A stretch of 64,000 bases of DNA from Polyangium sp. y55x31 (lineage in GTDB: Bacteria; Myxococcota_A; Polyangia; Polyangiales; Polyangiaceae): contig NZ_JARZHG010000033.1 of assembly GCF_029946505.1 (NCBI RefSeq), positions 62,001-126,000 on the forward strand. Direction: 5' to 3'. Each line of letters starts with the position of its first letter. Within the stretch, counting starts at the first letter, position 1. The position numbers and the translations under genes were made by a program. The notes under the pieces were generated by a model. That model saw nothing but the letters and a program-made list of their open reading frames with translations, was not told the origin of the DNA and did not search any database. Below are positions 7,688 through 15,840 of this stretch, in pieces.

Positions 7688-8355
7688 GCAAGCCCCGCGG
7701 CGAGCGGCGCACCTTCATCGAGGAGGCGCGTCGCGCCCAGATCATCGAGTGTACGATCGCCGTGCTCGCCAGCCACGGGTACGCGCACGCGTCGCTCGCG
7801 ACGATCGCCGAGCGGGCGGGGATCAGCAAGGGCGTCATCTCGTATTACTTCGATGGGAAAGAAGACCTGATCGCGCAGGTGCACGCCGAGACGATGATGC
7901 TCGTCACGAAGCTCGTCCTGCCTGCGGTGGCGACGGAGGTACGCGCGTCGGACAAGCTGCGCGTTTACATCGAGGGCAGCATCGCGTTCGTGGAGACACA
8001 CGCGGCGCATGCCACGGCGCTGCTCGAGATCTGGAACGGCCTGCGTACGCCGGAGGGCCGTCCTGCCTTCGACGCTCGTTCGCACGAGCCGGGCCTCGAG
8101 TTCCTGGAGGGCATCATGCGCCAGGGCCAGAAAGACGGTGAGTTCCGCCCGTTCGTGCCGCGTATCATGGCCCTCGCGATCCGCGGCGCGATCGACTGCG
8201 TCTTGCTCCAGCGGGTCGCTTATGGTGACAAGGTCGACCTACGCGAAGCCGCGCGCGAACTCGTCGCGCTCTTCGACGCGGCGATGCGAGACGTTTCGGG
8301 GCCACGCCCGACGAGCGCCGCGCCGCCGCCTAAGGCGCGTCGTGGGCGTCGATGA
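7675..8355 (+). CDS. TetR/AcrR-family transcriptional regulator
   Basis: 226 aa. The N-terminal DNA-binding domain spans about residues 18-65: RRAQIIECTIAVLASHGYA, then the helix-turn-helix ASLATIAERAGISKGVISYY and FDGKEDLIAQV, which is canonical TetR. The ligand-binding domain (70-200) is helical, with BetI-like spacing, and a basic tail follows (PPKARRGRR). It is divergent from the short-chain fatty acid transporter with about 113 bp between starts, so it probably controls that gene, with a fatty acid or acyl-CoA as a plausible but unproven effector. A perfect palindrome overlaps its start codon. The last 26 bp overlap the convergent hydrolase gene. Confidence 0.9.
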   Translation: MASAGKPRGERRTFIEEARRAQIIECTIAVLASHGYAHASLATIAERAGISKGVISYYFDGKEDLIAQVHAETMMLVTKLVLPAVATEVRASDKLRVYIEGSIAFVETHAAHATALLEIWNGLRTPEGRPAFDARSHEPGLEFLEGIMRQGQKDGEFRPFVPRIMALAIRGAIDCVLLQRVAYGDKVDLREAARELVALFDAAMRDVSGPRPTSAAPPPKARRGRR

Positions 8356-9187
8356 ACGTCGAGATGCCATCACGGAGCATCGGGTCGATGATCGTCGTGA
8401 GATGCGTCCGACCCGGCACGATCACGGTCTCGAGGTTCGGTAGCTCCCGCCGGAGCCGCGACGTGGTGGAGTAGGGCTTGTCGAATTGTCCGATGATCGA
8501 GAAGACCGGAAACTCGATTGCGCGCAGATCGATCGACGGCGGCCACCACGTGCCGTGTCCCGTCACGATCGCTTCCACGACGAGCGGGTCCGGCGGATCG
8601 CCTGCTCCTGCCAATTCGAGGAGCTTTTCCTCTTCGGGATCGGTCCCCTCTGGGTCCATCGCCTCGGCCGCCGCTCGGAGGGCCTCATCCGTCTCCTCGA
8701 TGCCCATGGCGCCGATCGTCGCCGTGAGGAATCGATCCGGCGCGCGGCGCATCAATCCAATCGTGATCGCTCCTCCCATCGAGTAGCCGCCGATGTGGGC
8801 GCGAGGGATGTCGAGGTGATCGAGCAGCTCGATCACGTCCGTCAACATGCGTTCGCCGTACGCCGAAGCGTCTTTCGGCTTGTCGCTCTGGCCGTGCCCC
8901 CGCTGATCGAGCAGCACGACCCGATGACGCGACGCGAGCGCGCTCGAGATCCCGGGCGCAATCCAGTTCCCCTGCGCCGAGCCCAGAAAGCCGTGCAAGA
9001 GCACGACGGGGGAACCGGTCCCTGCATACTCCACGTAATGCAGCTCGACACCGTCGCTCGCCGTGAACGAGTGATCGACCGGCTCGCTCGACATCGGCGG
9101 GGGCTCCGGTTCGTCCGCGTCTTCGACGGTACAACCGAGCAGCGAAGAAGCAGCGACCGTGAACACAAGCAGCAAGATTTTCGACAT
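8330..9187 (-). CDS. Alpha/beta hydrolase lipoprotein
   Basis: 285 aa. The start at 9187 has a strong GGGAGG Shine-Dalgarno sequence. The lipobox SLLGC places the anchor at Cys19. The alpha/beta hydrolase core shows VVLLHGFLGS (oxyanion region, 61-70), DQRGHGQSDKP (94-104), the nucleophile elbow GYSMGG with Ser136, Asp236 in GQFDKP and His262 in GRTHLT, a complete catalytic triad. Esterase, lipase and C-C hydrolase activities are all possible; the substrate cannot be told. The anchor implies action in the envelope. It converges on and overlaps the TetR gene by 26 bp. Confidence 0.88.
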   Translation of the reverse strand: MSKILLLVFTVAASSLLGCTVEDADEPEPPPMSSEPVDHSFTASDGVELHYVEYAGTGSPVVLLHGFLGSAQGNWIAPGISSALASRHRVVLLDQRGHGQSDKPKDASAYGERMLTDVIELLDHLDIPRAHIGGYSMGGAITIGLMRRAPDRFLTATIGAMGIEETDEALRAAAEAMDPEGTDPEEEKLLELAGAGDPPDPLVVEAIVTGHGTWWPPSIDLRAIEFPVFSIIGQFDKPYSTTSRLRRELPNLETVIVPGRTHLTTIIDPMLRDGISTFIDAHDAP

Positions 9188-9412
9188 AAGGATCCTCCCA
9201 AGGAGATGGTCCGGCGCGTCCCGGACGCGTGCCGCGCGCGCACGACGCCATCACCCGAAAGCGAATTTCGAGCCGTCTGACCAAAGAATGCGGATGCAGC
9301 GTCGACGACGGCACGCACGTTTGCCGCGCGCCGAAAGGACACGACGTCCTCCGATCCGTCGACGACGCCAATCATGAGCCAGCGGGCGCGTATTGTCCAG
9401 TCGATTAATAAA

Positions 9413-9441
9413 TTGACCTAGCGGTCAACTTTTAGGATACC
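9413..9441 (+). promoter_or_regulatory. Putative promoter with embedded dyad operator
   Basis: TTGACCTAGCGGTCAA (9413-9428) is a perfect 6-4-6 inverted repeat. Its left arm also makes a good -35 box, with GATACC (9436-9441) 17 nt downstream as a -10-like hexamer reading towards the VOC gene. The right arm read leftward gives another TTGACC, possibly a -35 for the divergent hydrolase gene. The GGTCAA arms resemble TetR-type operators. The rest of 9188-9578 shows no gene. Confidence 0.45.
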
Positions 9442-9578
9442 CGGCGAACACTCGCCCGCACCGACGGGCCCAGCCCCAGCCCCCATGACCCGAGCACGCC
9501 CGCATGAGGCGGCGAACGTTCGGCTTGTCAACGTATCCCCTGTGCGGCACGTTGCCTTCGAGCTGGAGGCAGCAAGAC

Positions 9579-10028
9579 GTGGCCGTTCAATTCAACCACA
9601 CCATCATCCTCTCGCGCGACCGTGAGAAATCCGCTCAATTCCTGGCCGAAATCCTCGGACTTTCGGTGGGCCGGCCGTTCGGGCCGTTCCTGCCCGTCGT
9701 CACCGCCAATGGTGTCACGCTGGATTTCCTGACCGTCGGCACCGACATCCCGATGCAGCACTACGCCTTCCTCGTCTCCGAGGAAGAGTTCGATCGGATC
9801 CTCGCCCGCCTCGTGCAGCAAAAGGTCCCCATTTGGGCCGATCCGCACGGCCAGGAGCCGGGCCGGATCAACCGCAACGACGGCGGGCGTGGCGTCTATT
9901 TCCTGGATCCCTCGGGCCACGGCATGGAGGCGTTCACCCGCCCGTACGGCAGCGATCCGTCGTCCCCGCTGCACGGCGTCACGGAAGAGGTCCCAGGCGC
10001 CGCGGTTTCGGACAAATTCCCTCGCTGA
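9579..10028 (+). CDS. VOC-family (glyoxalase/bleomycin-resistance fold) protein
   Basis: 149 aa from a GTG at 9579 with GGAGG 10 nt upstream; an upstream ATG at 9504 adds 25 residues that do not resemble the family. Two beta-alpha-beta-beta-beta modules are visible. Candidate metal ligands are His7 (FNHTIILSRD), His61 (MQHYAFLV) and Glu117 (DPSGHGMEAF), the usual H-H-E pattern. This fold hosts dioxygenases, epimerases, glyoxalases and drug-binding proteins, so the reaction is open. The phrase RDREKSAQFLAEILGL is characteristic. It is a single-gene unit downstream of the dyad promoter at 9413. Confidence 0.85.
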   Translation: MAVQFNHTIILSRDREKSAQFLAEILGLSVGRPFGPFLPVVTANGVTLDFLTVGTDIPMQHYAFLVSEEEFDRILARLVQQKVPIWADPHGQEPGRINRNDGGRGVYFLDPSGHGMEAFTRPYGSDPSSPLHGVTEEVPGAAVSDKFPR

Positions 10029-10062
10029 CCGCGCCCTGCAGCTCTTCGGACATGGGGAAACC

Positions 10063-10434
10063 TCACTGCCTCACGAGCTCGTAGACCTCGCTCCCGAGCC
10101 CATCCACGGCGAGGTGCACGATGGTCCCGTCATCGCCCACCAGAAAGCCGTCGGCGCCTTCGAACACGACGCCGTGAAAATCGACGCGGAAAGGCAGCCC
10201 GAGCCGCTCGCTCGTCCGTTTGTCCTTGTCAACCTTCATGCCGCGTGACGCTCGCACCTCCAGCCGGAAGGGCTCCGGATCATGGCCGAGCGAGGGCATC
10301 GGCGCGAGCCGGCTCAGACCGCTCTTCGAGCACGGGCTCGTCGACGTGCTCGCCGGCGTCGTGGGCTGGGCGCAGGACGTGAGCGCGACAAGAAAAACGC
10401 CGAGCCATGGAGAGAGGTGAGCCGGAGGTGTCAT
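10063..10434 (-). CDS. Small hypothetical lipoprotein
   Basis: 123 aa from the ATG at 10434. A lipoprotein signal ends LTSC (Cys21), followed by a Thr/Ser-rich linker. The rest looks like a beta-rich domain (RVDFHGVVFEGADGFLVGDD, then TIVHLAVDGLGSEVYELV). I recognise no family. It stands alone, convergent with the VOC gene, 34 bp between stops. Third-position GC is strong, supporting a real gene. Confidence 0.6.
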   Translation of the reverse strand: MTPPAHLSPWLGVFLVALTSCAQPTTPASTSTSPCSKSGLSRLAPMPSLGHDPEPFRLEVRASRGMKVDKDKRTSERLGLPFRVDFHGVVFEGADGFLVGDDGTIVHLAVDGLGSEVYELVRQ

Positions 10435-10605
10435 CGTTTGCCCCGTCTCCGGGGAACCAGGACACCGACCTCCTGTCAATGAAAAAACGTTAATGTTCGT
10501 CGTGCTCGTCGCCCGCGCGTTCCGCCTCCAAAAAGCGTGACGCGCGACGGGCCGTGATCCAAGTCTCGGGAACTTCGGGCGTCCAACCACGCTCGGAGTC
10601 CCTCG

Positions 10606-12087
10606 ATGCCGCCCGCACGCCTGCTCGCCTTCCTCGCCCCGCTCCTCGTCGTCTCCTGCAACCGCAGCTCCGCGCCCCCGCCCCCCGAACAAGTCGCCGC
10701 CCCGGCTCCGCTCGGGCTCGCGCGCCAGAACCTCGAAACCGTCCTCCTCGAAGGCGTCCCGCACGTACGGCAAAAGCCCGATTTCTGCGGCGAGGCTTGC
10801 GTCTCCATGGCCCTCGCGCGGCTCGGTCGCCCGCTCGATCAGGACGAAATCTTCGCGAGGACCGGCCTCGATCCTGCGCTCGGCCGCGGCGCCTACACGG
10901 CCGAGCTCAAGCAGGCCGTCGAGGCCGTCGGCTTCGACCCGGGGCCCGTCTGGATCCGCATCGACACCACGAAGGCCGACGAAGCGCTCGGGGCCGAGCT
11001 CGCCGCGCTCCACGCCGATCTCCAGAAAGGCATCCCCTCGATCGTCTGCATGCATTACGACGAGACGCCCACGACCACGGAGCATTTTCGCCTCGTCGTC
11101 GGCTATGACTCCTCGCGCGACGAAATCATCTATCACGAGCCCGCCGAGGACGCGGGCGCGTATCGCCGCATGTCGCGGTCGCGGTTCCTCGCGCTCTGGC
11201 CGCTCAAATACAACAAGGACGCGTGGACCGCGATCCGGCTGCGCCTCGCCCCGCGTGATCTCGAGCTCGCCAAGGCGGCGCCGCGCAAAGCCGGTTTTTC
11301 CCCGGCCGATTACGCGCAAAAGGTGATGGAGGTCAAGGCGAAGACCTCGCGCCTGCGCGGCACGTTCACCGTCCTCGTCGAGCCCCCGTTCGTCGTCGTC
11401 GGCGACGGCCCCGAGCCCCACGTGCGCAGGGGCGCCGAGGGCACCGTCCGCTGGGCGACCGAGAAACTCAAGAAAGACTATTTCACCAAGGACCCGTCGC
11501 GCATCCTCGTCGTGTGGCTCTTCAAGGACGCGGCGAGCTACGAGCGCAATGCCATCACGCTCTTCGGCGAGAAGCCGACGACGCCGTACGGGTATTACAC
11601 CTCGAAACACGGCGCCCTCGTCATGAACATCGCGACGGGCGGCGGCACGCTCGTGCACGAGATCGTGCACCCGTTCATCGAGGCGAACTTCCCCGACTGC
11701 CCGCCCTGGTTCAACGAGGGCCTCGGCTCGCTCTACGAGCAGAGCGGCGAGGAGGACGGCCGGATCTACGGCTACACGAACTGGCGCCTGCGCGGCCTGC
11801 AATCGGCGATCGCCGAGAACCGCGTCCCCTCGATCCGCGCGCTCACCGCGATGAACGACGACGCGTTTTACGAGGGCGATTACGGCGTCCATTACGCCGC
11901 CTCGCGTTACCTGCTGCATTACCTTCAGGACAAGGGCCTGCTCGTCCGTTATTACCACGCGTTCCGCGAGAACCGGGCCAAGGACCCGACGGGCTACGAC
12001 ACCCTCCGCCGCGTGCTCGGCGAGGACGACATGGCGGCCTTCAAGAAGCGCTGGGAGACCTACGTGCTCGGGCTCTCGTTCCCGTGA
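10606..12087 (+). CDS. Lipoprotein fusing a C39-like peptidase domain to a gluzincin metalloprotease domain
   Basis: 493 aa. The lipobox ends VVSC (Cys18). An N-terminal papain-like domain resembling peptidase C39 has KPDFCGEACVSMAL (Cys61) and EHFRLVVGYD (His160); the usual following Asp-Pro is replaced by HEP (177-179). The C-terminal domain has the zinc motif HEIVH (351-355) and PWFNEGLGSLYE (Glu371), the DUF1570-like gluzincin pattern. Both active sites look intact apart from the third C39 residue. It probably hydrolyses peptides in the envelope or outside the cell, perhaps as a self-processing or two-step enzyme; the substrate is unknown. It converges on the next gene with 4 bp between stops. 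Confidence 0.78.
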   Translation: MPPARLLAFLAPLLVVSCNRSSAPPPPEQVAAPAPLGLARQNLETVLLEGVPHVRQKPDFCGEACVSMALARLGRPLDQDEIFARTGLDPALGRGAYTAELKQAVEAVGFDPGPVWIRIDTTKADEALGAELAALHADLQKGIPSIVCMHYDETPTTTEHFRLVVGYDSSRDEIIYHEPAEDAGAYRRMSRSRFLALWPLKYNKDAWTAIRLRLAPRDLELAKAAPRKAGFSPADYAQKVMEVKAKTSRLRGTFTVLVEPPFVVVGDGPEPHVRRGAEGTVRWATEKLKKDYFTKDPSRILVVWLFKDAASYERNAITLFGEKPTTPYGYYTSKHGALVMNIATGGGTLVHEIVHPFIEANFPDCPPWFNEGLGSLYEQSGEEDGRIYGYTNWRLRGLQSAIAENRVPSIRALTAMNDDAFYEGDYGVHYAASRYLLHYLQDKGLLVRYYHAFRENRAKDPTGYDTLRRVLGEDDMAAFKKRWETYVLGLSFP

Positions 12088-12091
12088 AGGA

Positions 12092-12694
12092 TCACGGCGC
12101 GGGGAGCGGGTTCGAGCACGTCTCACGGACGATGTGGAGCTCGTAGGGCACGACGATCGCGGTCACGTGATCGATGTCGGTGGTCGGTAGCTCCCAGATG
12201 GAAGACGTCGGGCTCATGCTCGGCTGCCCGCAGCCCTCGGAGCACGTCCCCGAGCGGGTGATCGTGTGGACCTCCTTTTGCGGCTCCGGCACCAGGACCA
12301 CGACGCTCCCGTCGGGCTTCGTGGCGAAATGATACTTCATCTCCTGCTCACAGCCGCAGCTCGATCCGATCAAGCAATACGACCCATGAAACTGAACGCG
12401 ATCGCCGGGCCTCCGTTGCACGAGCCCGCCCGCGTTCGGCAGGAAGCGCTCCTTGTACGGCGGCTCGGGCTTCGGTTGCCCTTCGGGCGTGTACGCGGGC
12501 TCGTGCCCGCCAGAATCCGCCCCGTAGCCGATGAATTGCGCGGTGACAGGCGTGAGGCTCCGCCGCTTGTACTGATGCGCGAGCGATTCCTGAAGGCTCT
12601 TCTGGGCCTCCACCGCATACTCCGCGCGGAGCTGTTTTCCGTCTGCGCAACCTGCACAAAGGCCGAGGACGGCGGCGAGCGTGATGGCTCTCAT
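12092..12694 (-). CDS. Hypothetical lipoprotein
   Basis: 200 aa from the ATG at 12694. The lipobox LCAGC gives Cys16. A short coiled segment (residues 20-45, Gln/Glu-rich) is followed by a Pro/Gly-rich stretch and a beta-rich domain with six cysteines beyond the lipobox, probably disulfide-bonded (CLIGSSCGCEQ and CSEGCG among them). It begins 35 bp after the RND transporter gene on the same strand and may share its message. No family recognised. Confidence 0.62.
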   Translation of the reverse strand: MRAITLAAVLGLCAGCADGKQLRAEYAVEAQKSLQESLAHQYKRRSLTPVTAQFIGYGADSGGHEPAYTPEGQPKPEPPYKERFLPNAGGLVQRRPGDRVQFHGSYCLIGSSCGCEQEMKYHFATKPDGSVVVLVPEPQKEVHTITRSGTCSEGCGQPSMSPTSSIWELPTTDIDHVTAIVVPYELHIVRETCSNPLPAP

Positions 12695-12729
12695 GATGCT
12701 TGCCACTTCGCCCGACCCGCGTCCGCCCG

Positions 12730-15700
12730 TCAAGGCGAAGTTCGCGCGAGTCGCCGCGCCCGCCGCCGCGCGAGCGCCTCGCGCCCCCGCTTCTCGGCCG
12801 CGTCGAGGTACGTGTAGATCACGGGCGTGATGTAGAGCGTGAGGAGCTGCGACACCACGAGGCCGCCGACGACCGCAATGCCGAGCGGCCGCCGCGACTC
12901 GGCACCCGCGCCGAACCCGAGCGCGATCGGCAAGCTGCCCGCGAGCGCCGCCATCGTGGTCATCATGATCGGCCGGAAACGAATACGCGCCCCGAGCACG
13001 ATCGCCTCCGCCGCCGGCTTTCCATCCCGCCGCTCCGCCTCCAGCGCGAAATCGATCATCATGATCGCGTTTTTCTTGACGATCCCCACGAGCAGGAGGA
13101 TCCCGACGAACGAATAGACGTTGAGCTCCTGGCCGAGGACGAAGAGCGCGAGCAACGCGCCGAACCCCGCCGAGGGCAAACCCGAGAGGATCGTGATCGG
13201 GTGGACGAAGCTCTCGTAGAGGATCCCGAGGACCACGTAGATCACGAGGATCGCGAGCAGGAGCAAAAGCCCGAGGTTGCCGACCGATTGCCGGAATACC
13301 TCGGCGCTGCCGAGGAACTGCGTCCCGATGGTGTCGGGCAATCGCTCGCGTGCGAGCGTCGACACGCGCGCGACCGCCTCCCCGAGCGGCGCGCCCGGGG
13401 CGAGGTTGAAGGAGATCGTCACGGAGGGCAATTGCCCGAGGTGATTGACGCTGAGCGGCCCCGCGCCCTCCTCGGTCCGCGAGACCGCCGAGAGCGGCAC
13501 GAGCTCGCCGCTCGCCGCTCGCACGTACAAGAGCCCGAGCGCGCTCGGATCCTGCGTGAAGCGCCGATCGAGCTCCAGGATCACGCGATACTGGTTCGTC
13601 GGCGCGTAAATCGTCGACACCTGCCTGCCCGCATAGGCCGAGAAAAGCGCCTCTTCGATGCTCTGCGCCGACACGCCGAGCGTCGCCGCGCGATCTCGAT
13701 CGATGACGAGCGTGGCCTCGGGCGTCCTTCGTTCGAGATCACTCGTCACGTCGATGAGCCCCGGGATCGCGCGGATCTCCTTTTCCAGATCCGTCGCCGC
13801 GTCGTAGAGCTCGTCCACGTTCGCGCCCGTGAGCGTGAATTGATAGAGGGCGCGCGAGAGCTGGCCGCCGAGGCGAATGGGCGGCGGGTTCTGCAAGTAC
13901 ACCTCGAGCCCCGGGATCTTCGCGAGCTTCGGCCGGAGCTCGGCGATGATCTGCTCGGGCTTCTTGCCGTCGCGCTGGTCTCGATCCTTCAATCGAATGA
14001 AGAGCCGGCCCGTGTTGCCCGCACCGCTCGGCCCGCCGGCGCCGTGGCTCGACATCACCGAGGCCACGTCGGGATACGCGCGCACGAGGTCGGCCGCGGC
14101 CGCTTGATACCGGCTCATCGCCTCGAACGACGTCCCCTGCGCGGCGCGCGTCAAGGCGAAGATCTGCCCCGTGTCCTCGCTCGGAAAGAGGCCCTTCGGC
14201 ACGATCACGGCGAGCACGATCGTCCCCCCGAACAGCACGAACGAGGCCATCAGCGTGGCAAAGCGATGCCGAAGCACCCAGCCGAGGCTCCTCGTATAGG
14301 CGCGATCCATCCGCCCGGACGGCTCGCCGTGCGCCGCGTCCTTTTTTGGGTGTTCGTTCGTCTTCAGCCGCAAGAAACGGCTCGCCAGCATGGGCGTGAG
14401 GAACAACGAGACCACGCCCGAAACGAGAATCGCGATGCTCATGGTCACCGCGAATTCGCGGAGCAGCCGCCCCACGATCCCGCCGAGGAAGAGCACAGGG
14501 ACGAACACGGCGACGAGCGAGGTCGTCATCGATACGACCGTGAAGCCGATCTCCCCCGCGCCGTCGAGCGCAGCTTTCAGCGGGGGTTTGCCCATTTCGA
14601 TGTGCCTGAAGATGTTTTCCAGGACCACGATCGCGTCGTCCACGACGAACCCCACGCAAAGCGTGAGCGCGAGGAGCGAGAGGTTGTCGAGGCTGTAGTC
14701 GAGCGCCCACATCCCCGCGAACGTGCCGATGAGCGAGACGGGCAAAGCGACGCTCGCGACGATCGTGGAGCGCAGATCCCGCAAGAAGATGCCGATCACC
14801 AGCACGACGAGCCCAATCGTGATGAGGAGCGTGTGCTCCACCTCGGCGACCGATTCGCGGATCGAGATCGAGCGATCGTAAAGCGTCGCGACCTCGACCG
14901 AGGCGGGGATCTCGGCGCGGAGCTGGGGCAGGAGCGCGCGCACGGCGTCGACGACGGCGACCGTGTTCGTCCCGGGCTGCCGCTGGATCGCGAGGACGAT
15001 CGCCCGCTTGCCGTCGTAATGGCTCTCGACGCGGTCGTTCTCCACGCTGTCGAGCACCGTGCCGAGTTCCTCCAGCCGGACGGGCGCCCCGTCGCGATAC
15101 GCCACGATGATCGGCCGGAACGCGCTCGCCCGATAAAGCCCGCCGCTCGCCTGCACGACGTACGTGCGCGCGGGCCCTTCGAGCACGCCCGTCGGCAGAT
15201 TCACGTTTTCACGCGCGACGGCGGTGGCGACCTCGTCGATGCCGATCTCCCGCGAGGCGAGCGCCTGCGGGTCGAGGCGAATGCGCACCGCATATTTCTG
15301 CGAGCCGAAGACGAGGACCTGGGCGACGCCGCGGATCATGGAGACGCGCTGCGCAATCGTGGTCTCGGCATACTCGGAGACCTCGGACAGTGGCAACGTC
15401 TCGGCGTGCAGCGCGAGGTACATGATGGGCGATTCGGCCGGGTTCACCTTCTGGAAGCTCGGCGGCGTGGGCATGCTCGGCGGCAGATCCCGCGCCGCGC
15501 GGGAGATCATCGATTGCACGTCGAGCGCCGCCGCGTCGATGTCGCGCGACAAATCGAACTGGAGCACGATCTGCGTGGTGCCGAGGCCCGACGTCGAGGT
15601 CATCGAGTCGATGCCCGCGATGGTCGAGAACTGCCGTTCGAGCGGGGTCGCGACCGCCGCGGCCATCGTCTCCGGGCTCGCGCCCGGGAGCGACGCGCTC

Positions 15701-15840
15701 ACTTGAATGGTCGGAAAATCCACATTCGGCAAATCACTCACGGGCAGCGCGCGAAAGCCTGCGATGCCGAAGATCACGATGGCCAGCATGGAGAGCGTAG
15801 TCATCACGGGCCGCATGACGAAAGGCCGGGAGACGTTCAT
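12730..15840 (-). CDS. RND efflux transporter, HAE1/MdtBC-like inner-membrane pump
   Basis: 1036 aa, full length for the family. It has a first transmembrane helix at the N-terminus, large periplasmic loops after TM1 and TM7, and the TM4 proton-relay motif GFVVDDAIVVLENIFRH with Asp401 and Asp402. The C-terminal half has VHPITILSGLPSAGFGAL, GIVKKNAIMMIDFA and RIRFRPIMMTT, typical of MdtB/MdtC-type multidrug pumps. It would export drugs, bile-salt-like compounds or secondary metabolites using proton motive force. Its ATG overlaps the adaptor stop by 4 nt (ATGA). No outer-membrane channel gene lies in this operon, so a TolC-like partner must be elsewhere. Confidence 0.95.
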   Translation of the reverse strand: MNVSRPFVMRPVMTTLSMLAIVIFGIAGFRALPVSDLPNVDFPTIQVSASLPGASPETMAAAVATPLERQFSTIAGIDSMTSTSGLGTTQIVLQFDLSRDIDAAALDVQSMISRAARDLPPSMPTPPSFQKVNPAESPIMYLALHAETLPLSEVSEYAETTIAQRVSMIRGVAQVLVFGSQKYAVRIRLDPQALASREIGIDEVATAVARENVNLPTGVLEGPARTYVVQASGGLYRASAFRPIIVAYRDGAPVRLEELGTVLDSVENDRVESHYDGKRAIVLAIQRQPGTNTVAVVDAVRALLPQLRAEIPASVEVATLYDRSISIRESVAEVEHTLLITIGLVVLVIGIFLRDLRSTIVASVALPVSLIGTFAGMWALDYSLDNLSLLALTLCVGFVVDDAIVVLENIFRHIEMGKPPLKAALDGAGEIGFTVVSMTTSLVAVFVPVLFLGGIVGRLLREFAVTMSIAILVSGVVSLFLTPMLASRFLRLKTNEHPKKDAAHGEPSGRMDRAYTRSLGWVLRHRFATLMASFVLFGGTIVLAVIVPKGLFPSEDTGQIFALTRAAQGTSFEAMSRYQAAAADLVRAYPDVASVMSSHGAGGPSGAGNTGRLFIRLKDRDQRDGKKPEQIIAELRPKLAKIPGLEVYLQNPPPIRLGGQLSRALYQFTLTGANVDELYDAATDLEKEIRAIPGLIDVTSDLERRTPEATLVIDRDRAATLGVSAQSIEEALFSAYAGRQVSTIYAPTNQYRVILELDRRFTQDPSALGLLYVRAASGELVPLSAVSRTEEGAGPLSVNHLGQLPSVTISFNLAPGAPLGEAVARVSTLARERLPDTIGTQFLGSAEVFRQSVGNLGLLLLLAILVIYVVLGILYESFVHPITILSGLPSAGFGALLALFVLGQELNVYSFVGILLLVGIVKKNAIMMIDFALEAERRDGKPAAEAIVLGARIRFRPIMMTTMAALAGSLPIALGFGAGAESRRPLGIAVVGGLVVSQLLTLYITPVIYTYLDAAEKRGREALARRRARRLARTSP

